From Paenibacillus helianthi (GTDB taxonomy: Bacteria > Bacillota > Bacilli > Paenibacillales > Paenibacillaceae): a stretch of 64,000 nt of DNA. Shown piece by piece: positions 9,326 through 18,163 of this stretch. The translations under genes and the position numbers were made by a program. Within the stretch, counting starts at the first letter, position 1. Each line of letters begins with the position of its first letter. The stretch spans positions 31,714 through 95,713 of the forward strand of contig NZ_LVWI01000044.1 in NCBI RefSeq assembly GCF_001909055.1. The letters are read 5' to 3'. The notes beneath the pieces were generated by a model. It was not told where the DNA came from and ran no database searches. It worked only from the letters and a program-made list of their open reading frames with translations.

Positions 9326-10819
9326 TCAGGCTTTCCCGGCAACAGCCTTGTTCCGCTGTACTTCAGATTCTTGACCGGATTCCTGCCCCACACGTTTGAT
9401 GAAGAAGGCGAGCAGTAAGCCGATGATGCCAATGCCCACAATGACGAGATAGGCATCATTGATACCCTGGATGGAAGCTTCAGTAATCATTTGCTCCTTA
9501 GTGGCGCCTTTACCGCCAGCGGCCATCATATCCATCATGTGGGTTGTGGTGCGGCTGGTCATCACGGTGACGAGCAGTGAAGTCCCGACAGCGCCGGCCA
9601 CTTGTCTTACGGTATTGGAGATAGCGGTGCCGTGCGCGTTAAGCTTGGACGGCAATTGATTCAACCCTAAAGTTTGGATAGGCATGAGCAGCAGCGCCAT
9701 CCCGATCCGGCGTCCGGTGGACATGAACACCAGGTACATGTAACTGGTCGAATCCGTCAGGTTCACAAAGCTCAAGGTTGTCAGAATGGTGATCAGCAGA
9801 CCGATGACGGCAAGCCATTTGGCCCCGAACCGGTCGAACAGCTTGCCGGTGACCGGCATAAGCAGTCCCATGATAAGTGCGCCGGGAAGCAGTAGCAAAC
9901 CGGACTCCATCGCTGTGTAGCCGCGTGCATTCTGCAGATACAGAGGCAGCAGCATCATATCCGCATACATGATGATAGTAACCGCGATACTAATAACCGT
10001 AGTCAAGGAGAACATGTTGTATTTGAAAGCCCGCAGATCAAGCAGCGGGTCCTTCGAAGCCAGCTGGCGCCAGGTGAACAAGCCCAGCGATATGACGCCT
10101 GCAGCTAAAGACAGGAGGACTTCCACGCTTGACCATCCAGCGCTGGCGGCACGGCTGAAGCCGTACAGTAAGGTTCCGAAGCCGATGGTGGAGAGAATGA
10201 CACTGACCATGTCAATTTTGGGATACGAGCGTGTCGATACATTCTTCAAATAAATGAACCCGCAGATGATGACAATTGCTGTGAGCGGCAGCATTCCGTA
10301 GAACATGGTTTCCCAGGAGTAGTGCTCCAGGATATATCCGGCCAGAGTGGGGCCTATCGCTGGAGCGAAAATAATCGCCAATCCCACCATTCCCATGGCA
10401 GCTCCCCGCTTTTCACGCGGGAAAAGGGCTAAAATAACATTGGTGAGCAACGGCATTATTATGCCGGCACCGGCTGCCTGAATCATACGCCCGGTCAGCA
10501 GAACCGGGAAGCTCGTCGCGAGGGCGGATACGACCGTTCCGGCTAAGAATATAAACATCGAGGCCTGGAAAAGCTCACGGGTCGTGAACCGCTGCATCAA
10601 ATAGGCCGTAATCGGAATCAAAACACCATTTACGAGCATATAACCGGTGGTTAGCCACTGAGCCGTTGCAGCTGTGATATTGAAATCATGCATCAATTCG
10701 GGCACAGCAACGCTCATGATCGTCTGGTTCAGTGTCGCGAGAAAGGCACCCAAGATCATAATGAATAAAATGGGTCCTTTTTTCACGGAACTGCCTATTG
10801 CTTCTGTCGCTCTACTCAT
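9326..10819 (-). CDS. DHA2-family multidrug MFS exporter (EmrB/QacA type)
   Basis: Drug:proton antiporter of 497 aa with about 14 membrane segments, the hallmark of the DHA2 family. Visible motifs are the first helix LGAFLATLNQTIMSVAVPEL, motif A-like GYMLVNGVLIPITAYLMQRFT, and motif C GLAIIFAPAIGPTLAGYIL near 150-170, which marks exporters. The C-terminal part has a short cytosolic tail. The ATG is preceded by AGGATGGAG. It is transcribed away from a TetR gene at 11053, and the 233-base gap between them carries direct and inverted repeats that look like operators, so the TetR protein probably represses this exporter until a toxic ligand binds. The drug or metabolite exported cannot be told from sequence; LmrB-like proteins of Bacillus are similar in plan. 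Confidence 0.93.
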   Translation of the reverse strand: MSRATEAIGSSVKKGPILFIMILGAFLATLNQTIMSVAVPELMHDFNITAATAQWLTTGYMLVNGVLIPITAYLMQRFTTRELFQASMFIFLAGTVVSALATSFPVLLTGRMIQAAGAGIIMPLLTNVILALFPREKRGAAMGMVGLAIIFAPAIGPTLAGYILEHYSWETMFYGMLPLTAIVIICGFIYLKNVSTRSYPKIDMVSVILSTIGFGTLLYGFSRAASAGWSSVEVLLSLAAGVISLGLFTWRQLASKDPLLDLRAFKYNMFSLTTVISIAVTIIMYADMMLLPLYLQNARGYTAMESGLLLLPGALIMGLLMPVTGKLFDRFGAKWLAVIGLLITILTTLSFVNLTDSTSYMYLVFMSTGRRIGMALLLMPIQTLGLNQLPSKLNAHGTAISNTVRQVAGAVGTSLLVTVMTSRTTTHMMDMMAAGGKGATKEQMITEASIQGINDAYLVIVGIGIIGLLLAFFIKRVGQESGQESEVQRNKAVAGKA

Positions 10820-10859
10820 TTAACTCCATCCTTTCAAATCGCCGGTCATAGACTAAATT

Positions 10860-11021
10860 TACAAAGTGTTGTATAGTTTACAATGTATAAAGATGATTAT
10901 AGATGAAATTTTCATGCAAGCAAGCAACGATTTCTGGGAAAGTGTTATTTAGTTTACGATTTCGAGCCAATTGTAGCTTTTCGGAATGAAAAACTACAGT
11001 TTATTAAAAAGTGTAGTTTGC
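10860..11021. promoter_or_regulatory. divergent promoter region with repeated putative TetR operators
   Basis: A 22-base element occurs twice in direct orientation (10863-10884 and 10939-10960), sharing AAAGTGTT, three variable bases and TAGTTTAC. A third TAGTTTGC is at 11014-11021. Dyads overlie these: TTGTA/TACAA at 10869-10883, and AAACTACA (10991-10998) with TGTAGTTT (11012-11019). The placement between the exporter and the TetR gene suggests binding sites that control both. The protein-site link is inferred. Confidence 0.6.
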
Positions 11022-11052
11022 CTATTCAAAGGTAAAGGATGGAGATTAGCAG

Positions 11053-11637
11053 ATGGAAAATACAACCCCACGGACAGATCCCCGTGTACTCCGCACCCGT
11101 GAATTGCTTAGAAATGCCCTTATTGAACTTCTGGAAGAAATGGATGTCCAGAAAATCTCGGTAAACCGCATTGCAGAGCGGGCCAAAATTAATCGTGTTA
11201 CTTTTTATCTGCATTATCGGGATATTCCGGACATGCTGGAAAAGCTGGCAGATGATATGGTCGAGGACATTAATCAGGTAGTGCACAGCAACTACAAGAG
11301 GAAATCGGAGACGGGAATCCAGGAGGATTGGCCGGTTCTGGAAAGTCTTCTGAAGCATATCGCGGAGAATGCAAAATTCTACAAAGTGGTCTTTACATCA
11401 AGGCGGAGTACGATTTTTACGGACCGCCTGTTCAGTCTGATGGCCGAAATGATTTCAGCACGTGTGAACGAAAAAGAGATCGGTGTCAGCCAAACGAATG
11501 TAACGATTCAAAAGGATATCGCCGTCTGGTATGGCTCAGCTGCCTTAATTGGTACTATCGTTGCCTGGCTGCGCAATGACATGCCGTATACGCCTGCCTA
11601 TTTAGCGAGACAGATTACCTCACTCCGCGCTCAATAA
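11053..11637 (+). CDS. TetR/AcrR-family transcriptional regulator
   Basis: DNA-binding regulator of 194 aa. The N-terminal 60 residues form the TetR helix-turn-helix (TRELLRNALIELLEEMDVQKISVNRIAERAKINRVTFYLHYRD), with the recognition helix RVTFYLHY. The remainder is the ligand/dimer domain, ending with a TetR_C_33-like region (AVWYGSAALIGTIVAWLRNDMPYTPAYLARQI), a type common in Firmicutes (family knowledge). The start is supported by GGATGGAG 10 bases upstream. It is divergent from the DHA2 exporter and is followed 42 bases later by degV on the same strand, so these two may be co-transcribed. Likely local repressor of the exporter and of itself. Confidence 0.93.
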   Translation: MENTTPRTDPRVLRTRELLRNALIELLEEMDVQKISVNRIAERAKINRVTFYLHYRDIPDMLEKLADDMVEDINQVVHSNYKRKSETGIQEDWPVLESLLKHIAENAKFYKVVFTSRRSTIFTDRLFSLMAEMISARVNEKEIGVSQTNVTIQKDIAVWYGSAALIGTIVAWLRNDMPYTPAYLARQITSLRAQ

Positions 11638-11679
11638 GGCGGACAAATATAGACATGAGAAGGGGATTGCAGGGGAAAC

Positions 11680-12495
11680 ATGTTACATCTTTTCACGGAT
11701 AGTCTGACCACACTACCACCAGGCATGATCGAACAATTGAATATAGGCATCGCTCCGGTTTATGTTGTTTTTAACAACGCTCAGATTTATAGGCATACTG
11801 TGGATATTCAGACCGAAGAAATTCTCAGTCTCGTCATGGAGACAGGGAAAGTGCCGGGTATTGCCGCTCCAGCGGTAGAAGATTTCATACAGCTCTTTAC
11901 TCCATCCGTTGGCGGGATTGATCAGGTGGTGTATATAAGCATGTCTGCTGAAATTTCTCCTTCTTATAGAAATGCTGAAGCGGCGGCCAAACATTTCCCC
12001 AAGGGAAAGGTCACTGTGGTGGATTCCGGATGTTTTTCTTCAGGAACAGCAATGATGACGGTGCAGGCAGCCAGGATTGCCAAGAAGGTGAGAACATGGG
12101 CTTCCTTCGGGCAGAAGCTGGACGAACACCGCGCTGCAGTCAGGGAAGAGCTGATTCTGGATCGGATGAAAAAAGTCAATCCAACCGGGAATATATATGG
12201 TTTGCCTAACAGGATCATAAGTCCGCTGAAGCTCAAACCCAAGCTCCATATCCAGAATGGAATATCCAGTAATCTGGAGGACACCCTGCTGGGCAACTTG
12301 CGGAACAATCAACAAATTGACCGTGAATTCATAGTGATCTCACAGACAATGGCCAGAGAACCAGCGGAGTATATGAAGAACATATTGTATGAAAGCTATG
12401 GGTTCAAAAAGGTGATACTCCTCTCCAATATTAATGGATTATTATGCCGCACTACCCCGCGAAGTATAGAGCTGAGCTATTTGCTGAAAAAGTAA
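11680..12495 (+). CDS. DegV-family fatty-acid-binding protein
   Basis: DegV-fold protein (271 aa). The family hallmarks are the N-terminal TDSLTTLPPGMIEQLNI, the inner SMSAEISPSYRNAEAAA stretch and VVDSGCFSSGTAMMTVQAAR. In characterised members (FakB) the pocket holds a fatty acid and delivers it to the FakA kinase (family knowledge); no fakA is visible here. The third conserved patch is followed by a fairly divergent C-terminus ending ELSYLLKK, and the usual SSGLS serine motif is replaced by ISPSYRN, so lipid binding is less certain. It sits 42 bases after the TetR gene on the same strand and is closed by a terminator downstream. Confidence 0.85.
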   Translation: MLHLFTDSLTTLPPGMIEQLNIGIAPVYVVFNNAQIYRHTVDIQTEEILSLVMETGKVPGIAAPAVEDFIQLFTPSVGGIDQVVYISMSAEISPSYRNAEAAAKHFPKGKVTVVDSGCFSSGTAMMTVQAARIAKKVRTWASFGQKLDEHRAAVREELILDRMKKVNPTGNIYGLPNRIISPLKLKPKLHIQNGISSNLEDTLLGNLRNNQQIDREFIVISQTMAREPAEYMKNILYESYGFKKVILLSNINGLLCRTTPRSIELSYLLKK

Positions 12496-12581
12496 ATAAA
12501 ATAAAAAATAGCACAACGTTGGAGGTCATTGACGAGGGAAAACACGAAACGCTATAATCTAAAAAAACGGACGAAGAACGT

Positions 12582-12620
12582 CCCGTACTCCATGGCATAT
12601 TGGGGTGCGGGATTTTTTTG
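12582..12620 (+). terminator. terminator downstream of degV
   Basis: CCCGTACTCC at 12582-12591 pairs with GGGGTGCGGG at 12602-12611 (10 bp with two G-U pairs) and is followed by ATTTTTTTG. Confidence 0.75.
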
Positions 12621-12641
12621 TGCAGAGGTGGAGGTCAGAAA

Positions 12642-12743
12642 ATGGGATTTGCCGAAGAACATCATAAATGGCTGGAGTACCATAAAAACCGGAGAACAGG
12701 GGAACGTCTGGACCGTTTGGAGCGCGGGCACAGCTGCATGTAA
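12642..12743 (+). pseudogene. short ORF, possible remnant of a larger gene
   Basis: A 33-codon frame begins with ATG 12642 behind GGTGGAGGTC and reads MGFAEEHHKW, then basic residues (KNRRTGERLDRLERGH), ending at TAA 12741. It looks like the start of a longer protein rather than a complete one: I recall Paenibacillus proteins that begin in this way, but cannot confirm it here. The sequence after the stop shows no continuation in any frame. A 98-codon frame in another phase covers the same bases but runs through the terminator hairpin and is not credible. The rest of the 12496-12866 gap holds the degV terminator and the GH115 promoter. Confidence 0.4.
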
Positions 12744-12790
12744 ACTTCTGTCTAGTAATTACAAAAAGTTGCTAGTTTGCCCATGGAGCC

Positions 12791-12813
12791 TGAAATCGCT
12801 TTCCCTATATAAT
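12791..12813 (+). promoter_or_regulatory. GH115 promoter -10 with overlapping candidate cre site
   Basis: TGAAATCGCTTTCC (12791-12804) matches the Gram-positive cre consensus TGWAANCGNTNWCA at 13 of 14 positions. It ends three bases before TATAAT (12808-12813), the best -10 box in front of the GH115 gene. A cre between -35 and -10 would allow CcpA repression by RNA polymerase exclusion. The -35 box is not obvious. Confidence 0.55.
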
Positions 12814-12866
12814 GTGCCTATATAAAAATGGAAGCGATAGCTCATGATAAAAGGGGAGACATTGTA

Positions 12867-15728
12867 ATGATAACTGTTGAGGAATTTACCTTTGTGAAGG
12901 AGGGGAACGCAGCCAAGATATACCTTGACCCCAGCGGAGAGGATTATGCCGGATTGCGCCGGGTGGCCGGGTCTTTTGCCGCTGATATTGCACTGGTGTG
13001 CGGACTGGAGCCGGACATCTGTACAGAAATCAGAGAGCTGGATGGAACCGCCATCATCGCCGGATCGATCGGCACAAATGGGCTGATTGACCAGTTGATT
13101 GCAGACGGAGCCTTGGATGTATCCTCCATTCAGGGCAAGCGGGAATGCTACCGGATTCAGGTGATAGAACACCCGGTTCAGGGCGTGGAGCAGGCGCTCG
13201 TTATTGCGGGCAGCGATAAGCGGGGGACGATCTACGGCATCTACTCGGTCTCTGAAAAGATAGGTGTCAGTCCGTGGGTATACTGGGCAGATGTGGTCCC
13301 GGAGAAGAAGCCGCTGCTGGCGCTTTCCGCCAATCTGCTCCATACAACCTCCAAGGAACCCTCTGTAAAATACAGAGGCATCTTTTTGAATGACGACTGG
13401 CCGTCTCTGGGTTCCTGGGTGACTCAGGCTTTTGGCGACTTTAATGAAGAGTTCTACGACAAGGTATTTGAGCTGATCCTCCGGCTGAAGGGGAATTATC
13501 TATGGCCGGCCATGTGGAGCGCTGAATTCAGCCTGAACGGTAAAAGCAGCCCAATCGCGAGTGCCCTGCATGCCGAAGAATACGGCATCATCATGGGAAC
13601 CTCCCATCATGAACCGTTGTTCCGGGCAGGCAGTGAATGGCAGAAGGTATACAAGGAGTACGGAACAAGTAACCTGTGGGATTTTGCCCGGAATAGACAG
13701 GCCATCACAGATTTCTGGGAAGACGGAATCAAGCGCAACCAAAACTTTCATAACCTGATCACGCTAGGCATGCGGGGAGAAAGTGATTCTGCGCTGGAGG
13801 GCTCCGATGCAGAGAATATCGAGTTGCTTAAGGATATTATCCGTACGCAGAAAGGATTATTGAAGAAATATCATCTGGAGCATGCCCCGCAAATTCTGGC
13901 AGTCTACAAAGAAGTGGAAAAATATTGGTACGGTACACCCGATGTGGAAGGCCTGAAGGATTGGGATGTCCTGAAGGATGTTACGATTCTGCTGGCTGAC
14001 GACAACTTCGGCAATCTCCGCAAAATCCCTGCGGCACACGAGCATCACCGCAGTGCAGGCTGGGGCATGTACTACCATTTCGACTATCACGGAGGTCCCC
14101 ATTCCTATGAGTGGGTGAATACGACTCCGCTGGATAAGGTCTGGGAGCAAATGTCCATGGCATTCGATTACGGCATCCGTGAGGTGTGGATCGTCAATGT
14201 TGGGGATTTGAAGCCTATGGAGCTGCCGATATCGTACTTTCTGGATTTGGCGTATGACTTCGACGCTTGGGGAACCGGGGCAATCAACCGAACTGCAGAA
14301 TACACAGGGCGGTGGGTGGAGCAGCAGTTCGGCCATGCCCTGGAAGCGGAAACGGTGGAAGGAATTGCGCAGATATTATCGGATTACACCCGGATGAACG
14401 GCCGGCGCAAACCGGAAATCATAACCCCTGCAACCTTTAGTCTGCGCCATTACCATGAGGCCGGGCGGGTCCTGAAACAGGCCATAGAGCTTGAGCAGGC
14501 GGCAGAAGCCATTTATGAACGGATCCCGGAACCGCATAAGGATGCGTACTATCAGCTTGTCTATTATCCTGCTGCAGCATCGGCTAATGTGGTGAAGATG
14601 AACATTTATGCGGGACTGAACAGCCTTTACCTGGAGCGGGGCAGTGTGCTTGCCAATATCTATGCGAAGCTCGTTCATGAAGCGACCGGGCGGGACAAGG
14701 AGCTGGAACGGGCCTATAACAGCGGTATGGCAAGCGGGAAATGGCAGGGGATGATGAGCTCGGCTCATGTGGGGTATGTCAACTGGGATGCGGAAGGGTG
14801 GAAGTACCCGGATGTGAGCACCATCGTTCCTGCTACTGGACCTCAGATGATCGTTGATGTGGAGGGGACTGAGCGGGCCTATGTTTCGGGGATGGCCAGT
14901 CTTCCGGTATTTACAAATCTGCTGCAAGAGAGCTATGACATTACTATCAGTAATGGCGGAGCAGAAGGCTTTGCCTTTGAAGCAAAGAGCAGCGCGGACT
15001 GGATCAGGCTGGAGAAGAGCGAAGGATGGATTGTTACCGGGGAGACACTTAGAATTTCTGTGGACTGGGACCGGGTATACGGGGCAGCCTCCGGTGAAAT
15101 CACCCTTTCAGGTGCCGGAGAAACCGTGAAGGTGATGGTATCCACGGAGTGGACCGACATTCAGGATGTGCCGCCCATGACTTTTATTGAAGCCCATCAT
15201 GTCGTGTCGATAGAAGCGGAGCATGCGATAAGCCGCGTATCGAAGTCCGGGGCCGAGTGGAAGATTATCGGGAACTACGGACGCACTTTATCTTCGGTAA
15301 AAATGTATCCGGACGGTATATCTTTTGCCCAGCCGGAGCAGGCACCTTATCTGGAGTACCGGATTCTGCTCTGTCAGGACGGGGAGTACACCCTGACCGC
15401 CTATACCGCGCCGACGAACAACCTGTCCATGACCAGCAGACTGACATATGCGGCAGGCTTTGATGGGGAAAAGCCGGTGATTGCAGATACCCTGCCGGTG
15501 GGCTATGAGGGCGGCAATCATGATAATGAGCCGTGGTGCCGCGCCGTGATGGATAACATTCATACCACAGCCACCCGTCATACCTTGTCAAAAGGCATGC
15601 ATACCCTCCGTTTCTACGGACTGGATGCCGGTCTGGTGCTGCAAAAGCTGGTGTTGTCCGCTTCTCCGCTGCCCTATTCGTATCTGGGGCCGGAAGAGAG
15701 CTTTTATACAGGACAGCGCAGACATTAG
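12867..15728 (+). CDS. GH115 xylan alpha-1,2-glucuronidase
   Basis: Large intracellular glycosidase (953 aa) of family GH115, which removes (4-O-methyl)glucuronic acid side chains from xylan and its oligomers. Regions seen: an N-terminal alpha/beta domain (1-150) with AGSDKRGTIYGIYSVSEKIGVSPWVYWADV; a catalytic barrel (160-500) with the family blocks YRGIFLNDDWPSLGSW, LKGNYLWPAMWSAEF, GIIMGTSHHEP and LADDNFGNLRKIP; a helical domain (to about 690); and a C-terminal beta-sandwich. No signal peptide is present. The in-frame ATG at 12828 lacks a ribosome site, whereas ATG 12867 follows AAGGGGAG by 9 bases and is preferred. A cre-like site lies in its promoter, and an AraC regulator gene converges on it 56 bases after the stop. 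No xylanase or xyloside transporter is next to it. Confidence 0.93.
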   Translation: MITVEEFTFVKEGNAAKIYLDPSGEDYAGLRRVAGSFAADIALVCGLEPDICTEIRELDGTAIIAGSIGTNGLIDQLIADGALDVSSIQGKRECYRIQVIEHPVQGVEQALVIAGSDKRGTIYGIYSVSEKIGVSPWVYWADVVPEKKPLLALSANLLHTTSKEPSVKYRGIFLNDDWPSLGSWVTQAFGDFNEEFYDKVFELILRLKGNYLWPAMWSAEFSLNGKSSPIASALHAEEYGIIMGTSHHEPLFRAGSEWQKVYKEYGTSNLWDFARNRQAITDFWEDGIKRNQNFHNLITLGMRGESDSALEGSDAENIELLKDIIRTQKGLLKKYHLEHAPQILAVYKEVEKYWYGTPDVEGLKDWDVLKDVTILLADDNFGNLRKIPAAHEHHRSAGWGMYYHFDYHGGPHSYEWVNTTPLDKVWEQMSMAFDYGIREVWIVNVGDLKPMELPISYFLDLAYDFDAWGTGAINRTAEYTGRWVEQQFGHALEAETVEGIAQILSDYTRMNGRRKPEIITPATFSLRHYHEAGRVLKQAIELEQAAEAIYERIPEPHKDAYYQLVYYPAAASANVVKMNIYAGLNSLYLERGSVLANIYAKLVHEATGRDKELERAYNSGMASGKWQGMMSSAHVGYVNWDAEGWKYPDVSTIVPATGPQMIVDVEGTERAYVSGMASLPVFTNLLQESYDITISNGGAEGFAFEAKSSADWIRLEKSEGWIVTGETLRISVDWDRVYGAASGEITLSGAGETVKVMVSTEWTDIQDVPPMTFIEAHHVVSIEAEHAISRVSKSGAEWKIIGNYGRTLSSVKMYPDGISFAQPEQAPYLEYRILLCQDGEYTLTAYTAPTNNLSMTSRLTYAAGFDGEKPVIADTLPVGYEGGNHDNEPWCRAVMDNIHTTATRHTLSKGMHTLRFYGLDAGLVLQKLVLSASPLPYSYLGPEESFYTGQRRH

Positions 15729-15753
15729 TCTTGCAGGGCTGACCGGAGCCATG

Positions 15754-15791
15754 GGAGGATACCCGGCCGGCCCGGGGTCCTCCGTTATTTT
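15754..15791. terminator. hairpin between convergent GH115 and araC-type genes
   Basis: GGAGGA (15754-15759) and TCCTCC (15778-15783) enclose further GC pairing (CCCGG with CCGGG) and are followed by GTTATTTT. The right part overlaps the stop codon of the minus-strand regulator. Confidence 0.6.
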
Positions 15792-16564
15792 AAGGCGGAT
15801 GACGGAGGATAGCCCTTGATGTTCTTGAAGACATTGCTGAAATAAGCGACATCATGATATCCGCAATGCTCCGCAACTTCCGACACATTAAAACCGCCTG
15901 CCGACAATATCATCTCCGCGTTATTCACCCGCACCTTATTCATAAATTCTTTGCAGGTTAAGCCCGTGTTCTGCTTGAACAGCTTGCCCAGGTAGACAGG
16001 ATTGAGGCCGACCCCCTGAGCCAAATCTGCAATCGTCACATCCTCAGCATAGTGATCCATGATATAGGCCATTACTTTATGTACTCTAGGATCAAGAATT
16101 GGCGTCTGATGATGGTGGGCGATGCTGAGCAGCCGGTATACGATCAACTGGAAGATGGCCCGGCTTTTCATCCGGTACAAAGGCTGTTTGCCCATCCACA
16201 CATGCGAGAATTCCCTGATATCTTCCAGGATCTCTTTGGTCCTCCAGTTCCTGGTTACCGTCTCAAAGGGAAGCCGGATAGGATTATCCGGGCCTTCCCA
16301 GAAAAAATTAAAGGCATAGGAATGCATCGGAGATTCCTTACAGGTTCGGGCTTCCCGGATACTGCCGGGAGGTGCATAGAGCATGTCGCCCGCTTTTACA
16401 GTGAATTTCTCTCCGTTGATATAATAATCTGCCTGGCCTTCCAGAATGAATGTCAGATCATGAAAATCAATTAGGCTGCGGCCAATCTCCCAGTCCGGGA
16501 AGCATCTCCGGTCAACGAACAGAAAGACTTTCGGAACAAGGTTCTCATATTTGCTAGTGTCCAT
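15785..16564 (-). CDS. AraC-family regulator with cupin-type sensor domain
   Basis: One-component regulator (259 aa). Residues about 20-100 form a cupin-like sugar-sensing domain (LTFILEGQADYYINGEKFTVKAGDMLYAPPGS), and residues about 155-259 carry two AraC helix-turn-helix motifs (VTIADLAQGVGLNPVYLGKLFKQNTG and FNVSEVAEHCGYHDVAYFSNVFKNIKGYPPS). A longer frame starts at 16591, but GGAGGAATAG ending about 9 bases from ATG 16564 favours the shorter protein. It converges on the GH115 gene and is divergent from the APC permease. Control of GH115 is the simplest guess, but the regulator binding site has not been identified. Confidence 0.9.
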   Translation of the reverse strand: MDTSKYENLVPKVFLFVDRRCFPDWEIGRSLIDFHDLTFILEGQADYYINGEKFTVKAGDMLYAPPGSIREARTCKESPMHSYAFNFFWEGPDNPIRLPFETVTRNWRTKEILEDIREFSHVWMGKQPLYRMKSRAIFQLIVYRLLSIAHHHQTPILDPRVHKVMAYIMDHYAEDVTIADLAQGVGLNPVYLGKLFKQNTGLTCKEFMNKVRVNNAEMILSAGGFNVSEVAEHCGYHDVAYFSNVFKNIKGYPPSSALK

Positions 16565-16705
16565 TAGAGCTATTCCTCCTGCGTACATCATAGCATCATG
16601 GTTTGGAATGATAAATGCCTGTCCACCTAATGAAATTGAAAAGGTGTGGGTAGCCTAAAGACGGTAAGCGTCTCAAAATTCCAAACAGGTGAGGATTGAA
16701 TTCAT

Positions 16706-18163
16706 TTGGACAAAGCTTCCGGTGATGCTAAAGACGACAAAAAACTGAAATGGTGGCAGCTTAGCCTGCTCGGCGTTGCGGGTACCATTGGTACCGGTTA
16801 CTTTCTGGGTTCCAGTCTGGCAATCTCCATAGGAGGACCCGCAATTTTACTGGCTTACCTTCTTGCTGCTGCCGGAACTTATGTTGTCTTTGATGCGTTA
16901 TCACGCATGACGGCAGATCATCCAGAGCAAGGATCATTCCGTTCCTATGCCAAAAAAGCTTTTGGAAGCTGGGCGGGTTTTGCCAGCGGCTGGGTATACT
17001 GGTTCTCGGAGCTGCTAATTATGGGGAGCCAGCTTACGGCTTTGTCGATCTTTGCCCGGTTCTGGTTTCCGGACGTGCCGATGTGGATCTTTGCTGCAGG
17101 TTTTGGTTTAACGGGTCTGCTGATTGTTTTCTTCGGAAATAAGGGCTTTGACCGTGTTGAAAATGTGCTGGCTGTCATCAAGGTGGCCGCTATTCTGATG
17201 TTTATGGTGCTAGCGGCGGCTTTGCTGGCGGGATGGATCGGGGGCGGTAAATATACACCTAAACTTCCGCTTACGTATAAGGCATTGTTTCCGGCCGGGG
17301 GCATTGGCCTGTGGTCTGCTTTTATCTTTGCTTTCTATGCTTACGGCGGTATTGAGGTGCTGGGAATCATGTCTTATCGGCTGAACAAGCCCGAAGAGGC
17401 GCCCAAAGCAGGGAAAGTAATGCTGCTGCTGTTGACTGCGGTATATGTTGTATCGATTGGCCTCGTAGTGACCATGGTGCCCCTAAATGCTTTTAATCCC
17501 AAGGAAAGTCCGTTTGTGCTTGCCTTGGCCAGTGATCATCTGGCTTTTGTACCGCATCTGTTCAATGGTGTGCTGATTATCGCCGGATTCTCGACCATGA
17601 CCGCTTCGCTCTATGCGGTGACATCGATGATGCTTACCCTTGCGCAGGAAGGGGATGCGCCACAGCTTTTTTCGCGGAAGCTAAAGGGTAAATATCCTTT
17701 GCTGGCCATGTGTCTGATCTCCGTGGGACTAATCGCAGCGATAGTGATGTCCCTGCTGCTGCCGGGAAAGGTATATGAATACATCACTACAGCTGCCGGA
17801 TTAATGCTTTTGTACAACTGGGCTTTTATTTTGCTGTCATCAGGGAAGCTGCTCCGAGCGGCAAAGTTAAGCGGTTTTAAGCGCTGGATAGGTCTGGTGC
17901 TTATTGGTGCGGCAGTTGCCGGGACGCTTTTCCATGAGATCAGCCGGCCCGGTTTCTACATCAGTCTGCTGCTGGTGGCCCTGATCGCGGCAAGTGATCT
18001 TATCGTGCATAAGGTACGCAAGAAGAGAGAGGCCTCTTCCTCCGGACACCGTCCTGCGGAGAAACTGGAAGAAGAGTTTCAGAGACAGGATGGAGGCCCG
18101 CAGTTCAAAATTAAAGGCATCCGCATGCGTATGCGCAAAAGTAAGCTTTTAATGAAAAAATAG
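16706..18163 (+). CDS. APC-superfamily amino acid permease
   Basis: Amino acid:proton symporter of 485 aa with 12 predicted membrane helices. The first helix shows the APC glycine signature GVAGTIGTGYFLGSSLAI (about 18-35), and the region GSFRSYAKKAFGSWAGFASGWVYWFSELL is the AAT/YbxG-like block that follows helix 2. A positively charged cytosolic tail of about 50 residues ends the protein. The start is TTG (16706) behind GGTGAGGA, with no in-frame ATG nearby. The last 15 bases overlap the 3' end of the convergent LysE gene, and no terminator separates them. Substrate is not predictable beyond an amino acid. Confidence 0.88.
   Translation: MDKASGDAKDDKKLKWWQLSLLGVAGTIGTGYFLGSSLAISIGGPAILLAYLLAAAGTYVVFDALSRMTADHPEQGSFRSYAKKAFGSWAGFASGWVYWFSELLIMGSQLTALSIFARFWFPDVPMWIFAAGFGLTGLLIVFFGNKGFDRVENVLAVIKVAAILMFMVLAAALLAGWIGGGKYTPKLPLTYKALFPAGGIGLWSAFIFAFYAYGGIEVLGIMSYRLNKPEEAPKAGKVMLLLLTAVYVVSIGLVVTMVPLNAFNPKESPFVLALASDHLAFVPHLFNGVLIIAGFSTMTASLYAVTSMMLTLAQEGDAPQLFSRKLKGKYPLLAMCLISVGLIAAIVMSLLLPGKVYEYITTAAGLMLLYNWAFILLSSGKLLRAAKLSGFKRWIGLVLIGAAVAGTLFHEISRPGFYISLLLVALIAASDLIVHKVRKKREASSSGHRPAEKLEEEFQRQDGGPQFKIKGIRMRMRKSKLLMKK

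Noticed and set aside
12529..12825. 98-aa plus-strand frame starting with TTG
   Set aside because: It runs straight through the terminator hairpin and T-run at 12582-12620, has no recognisable domain, and a better ribosome site serves another frame in the same bases.
16601..16686. 9-base inverted repeat GTTTGGAAT/ATTCCAAAC flanking the gap between the AraC and APC genes
   Set aside because: Arms are far apart (68 bases) and short; could be chance, and no regulatory reading is supported.
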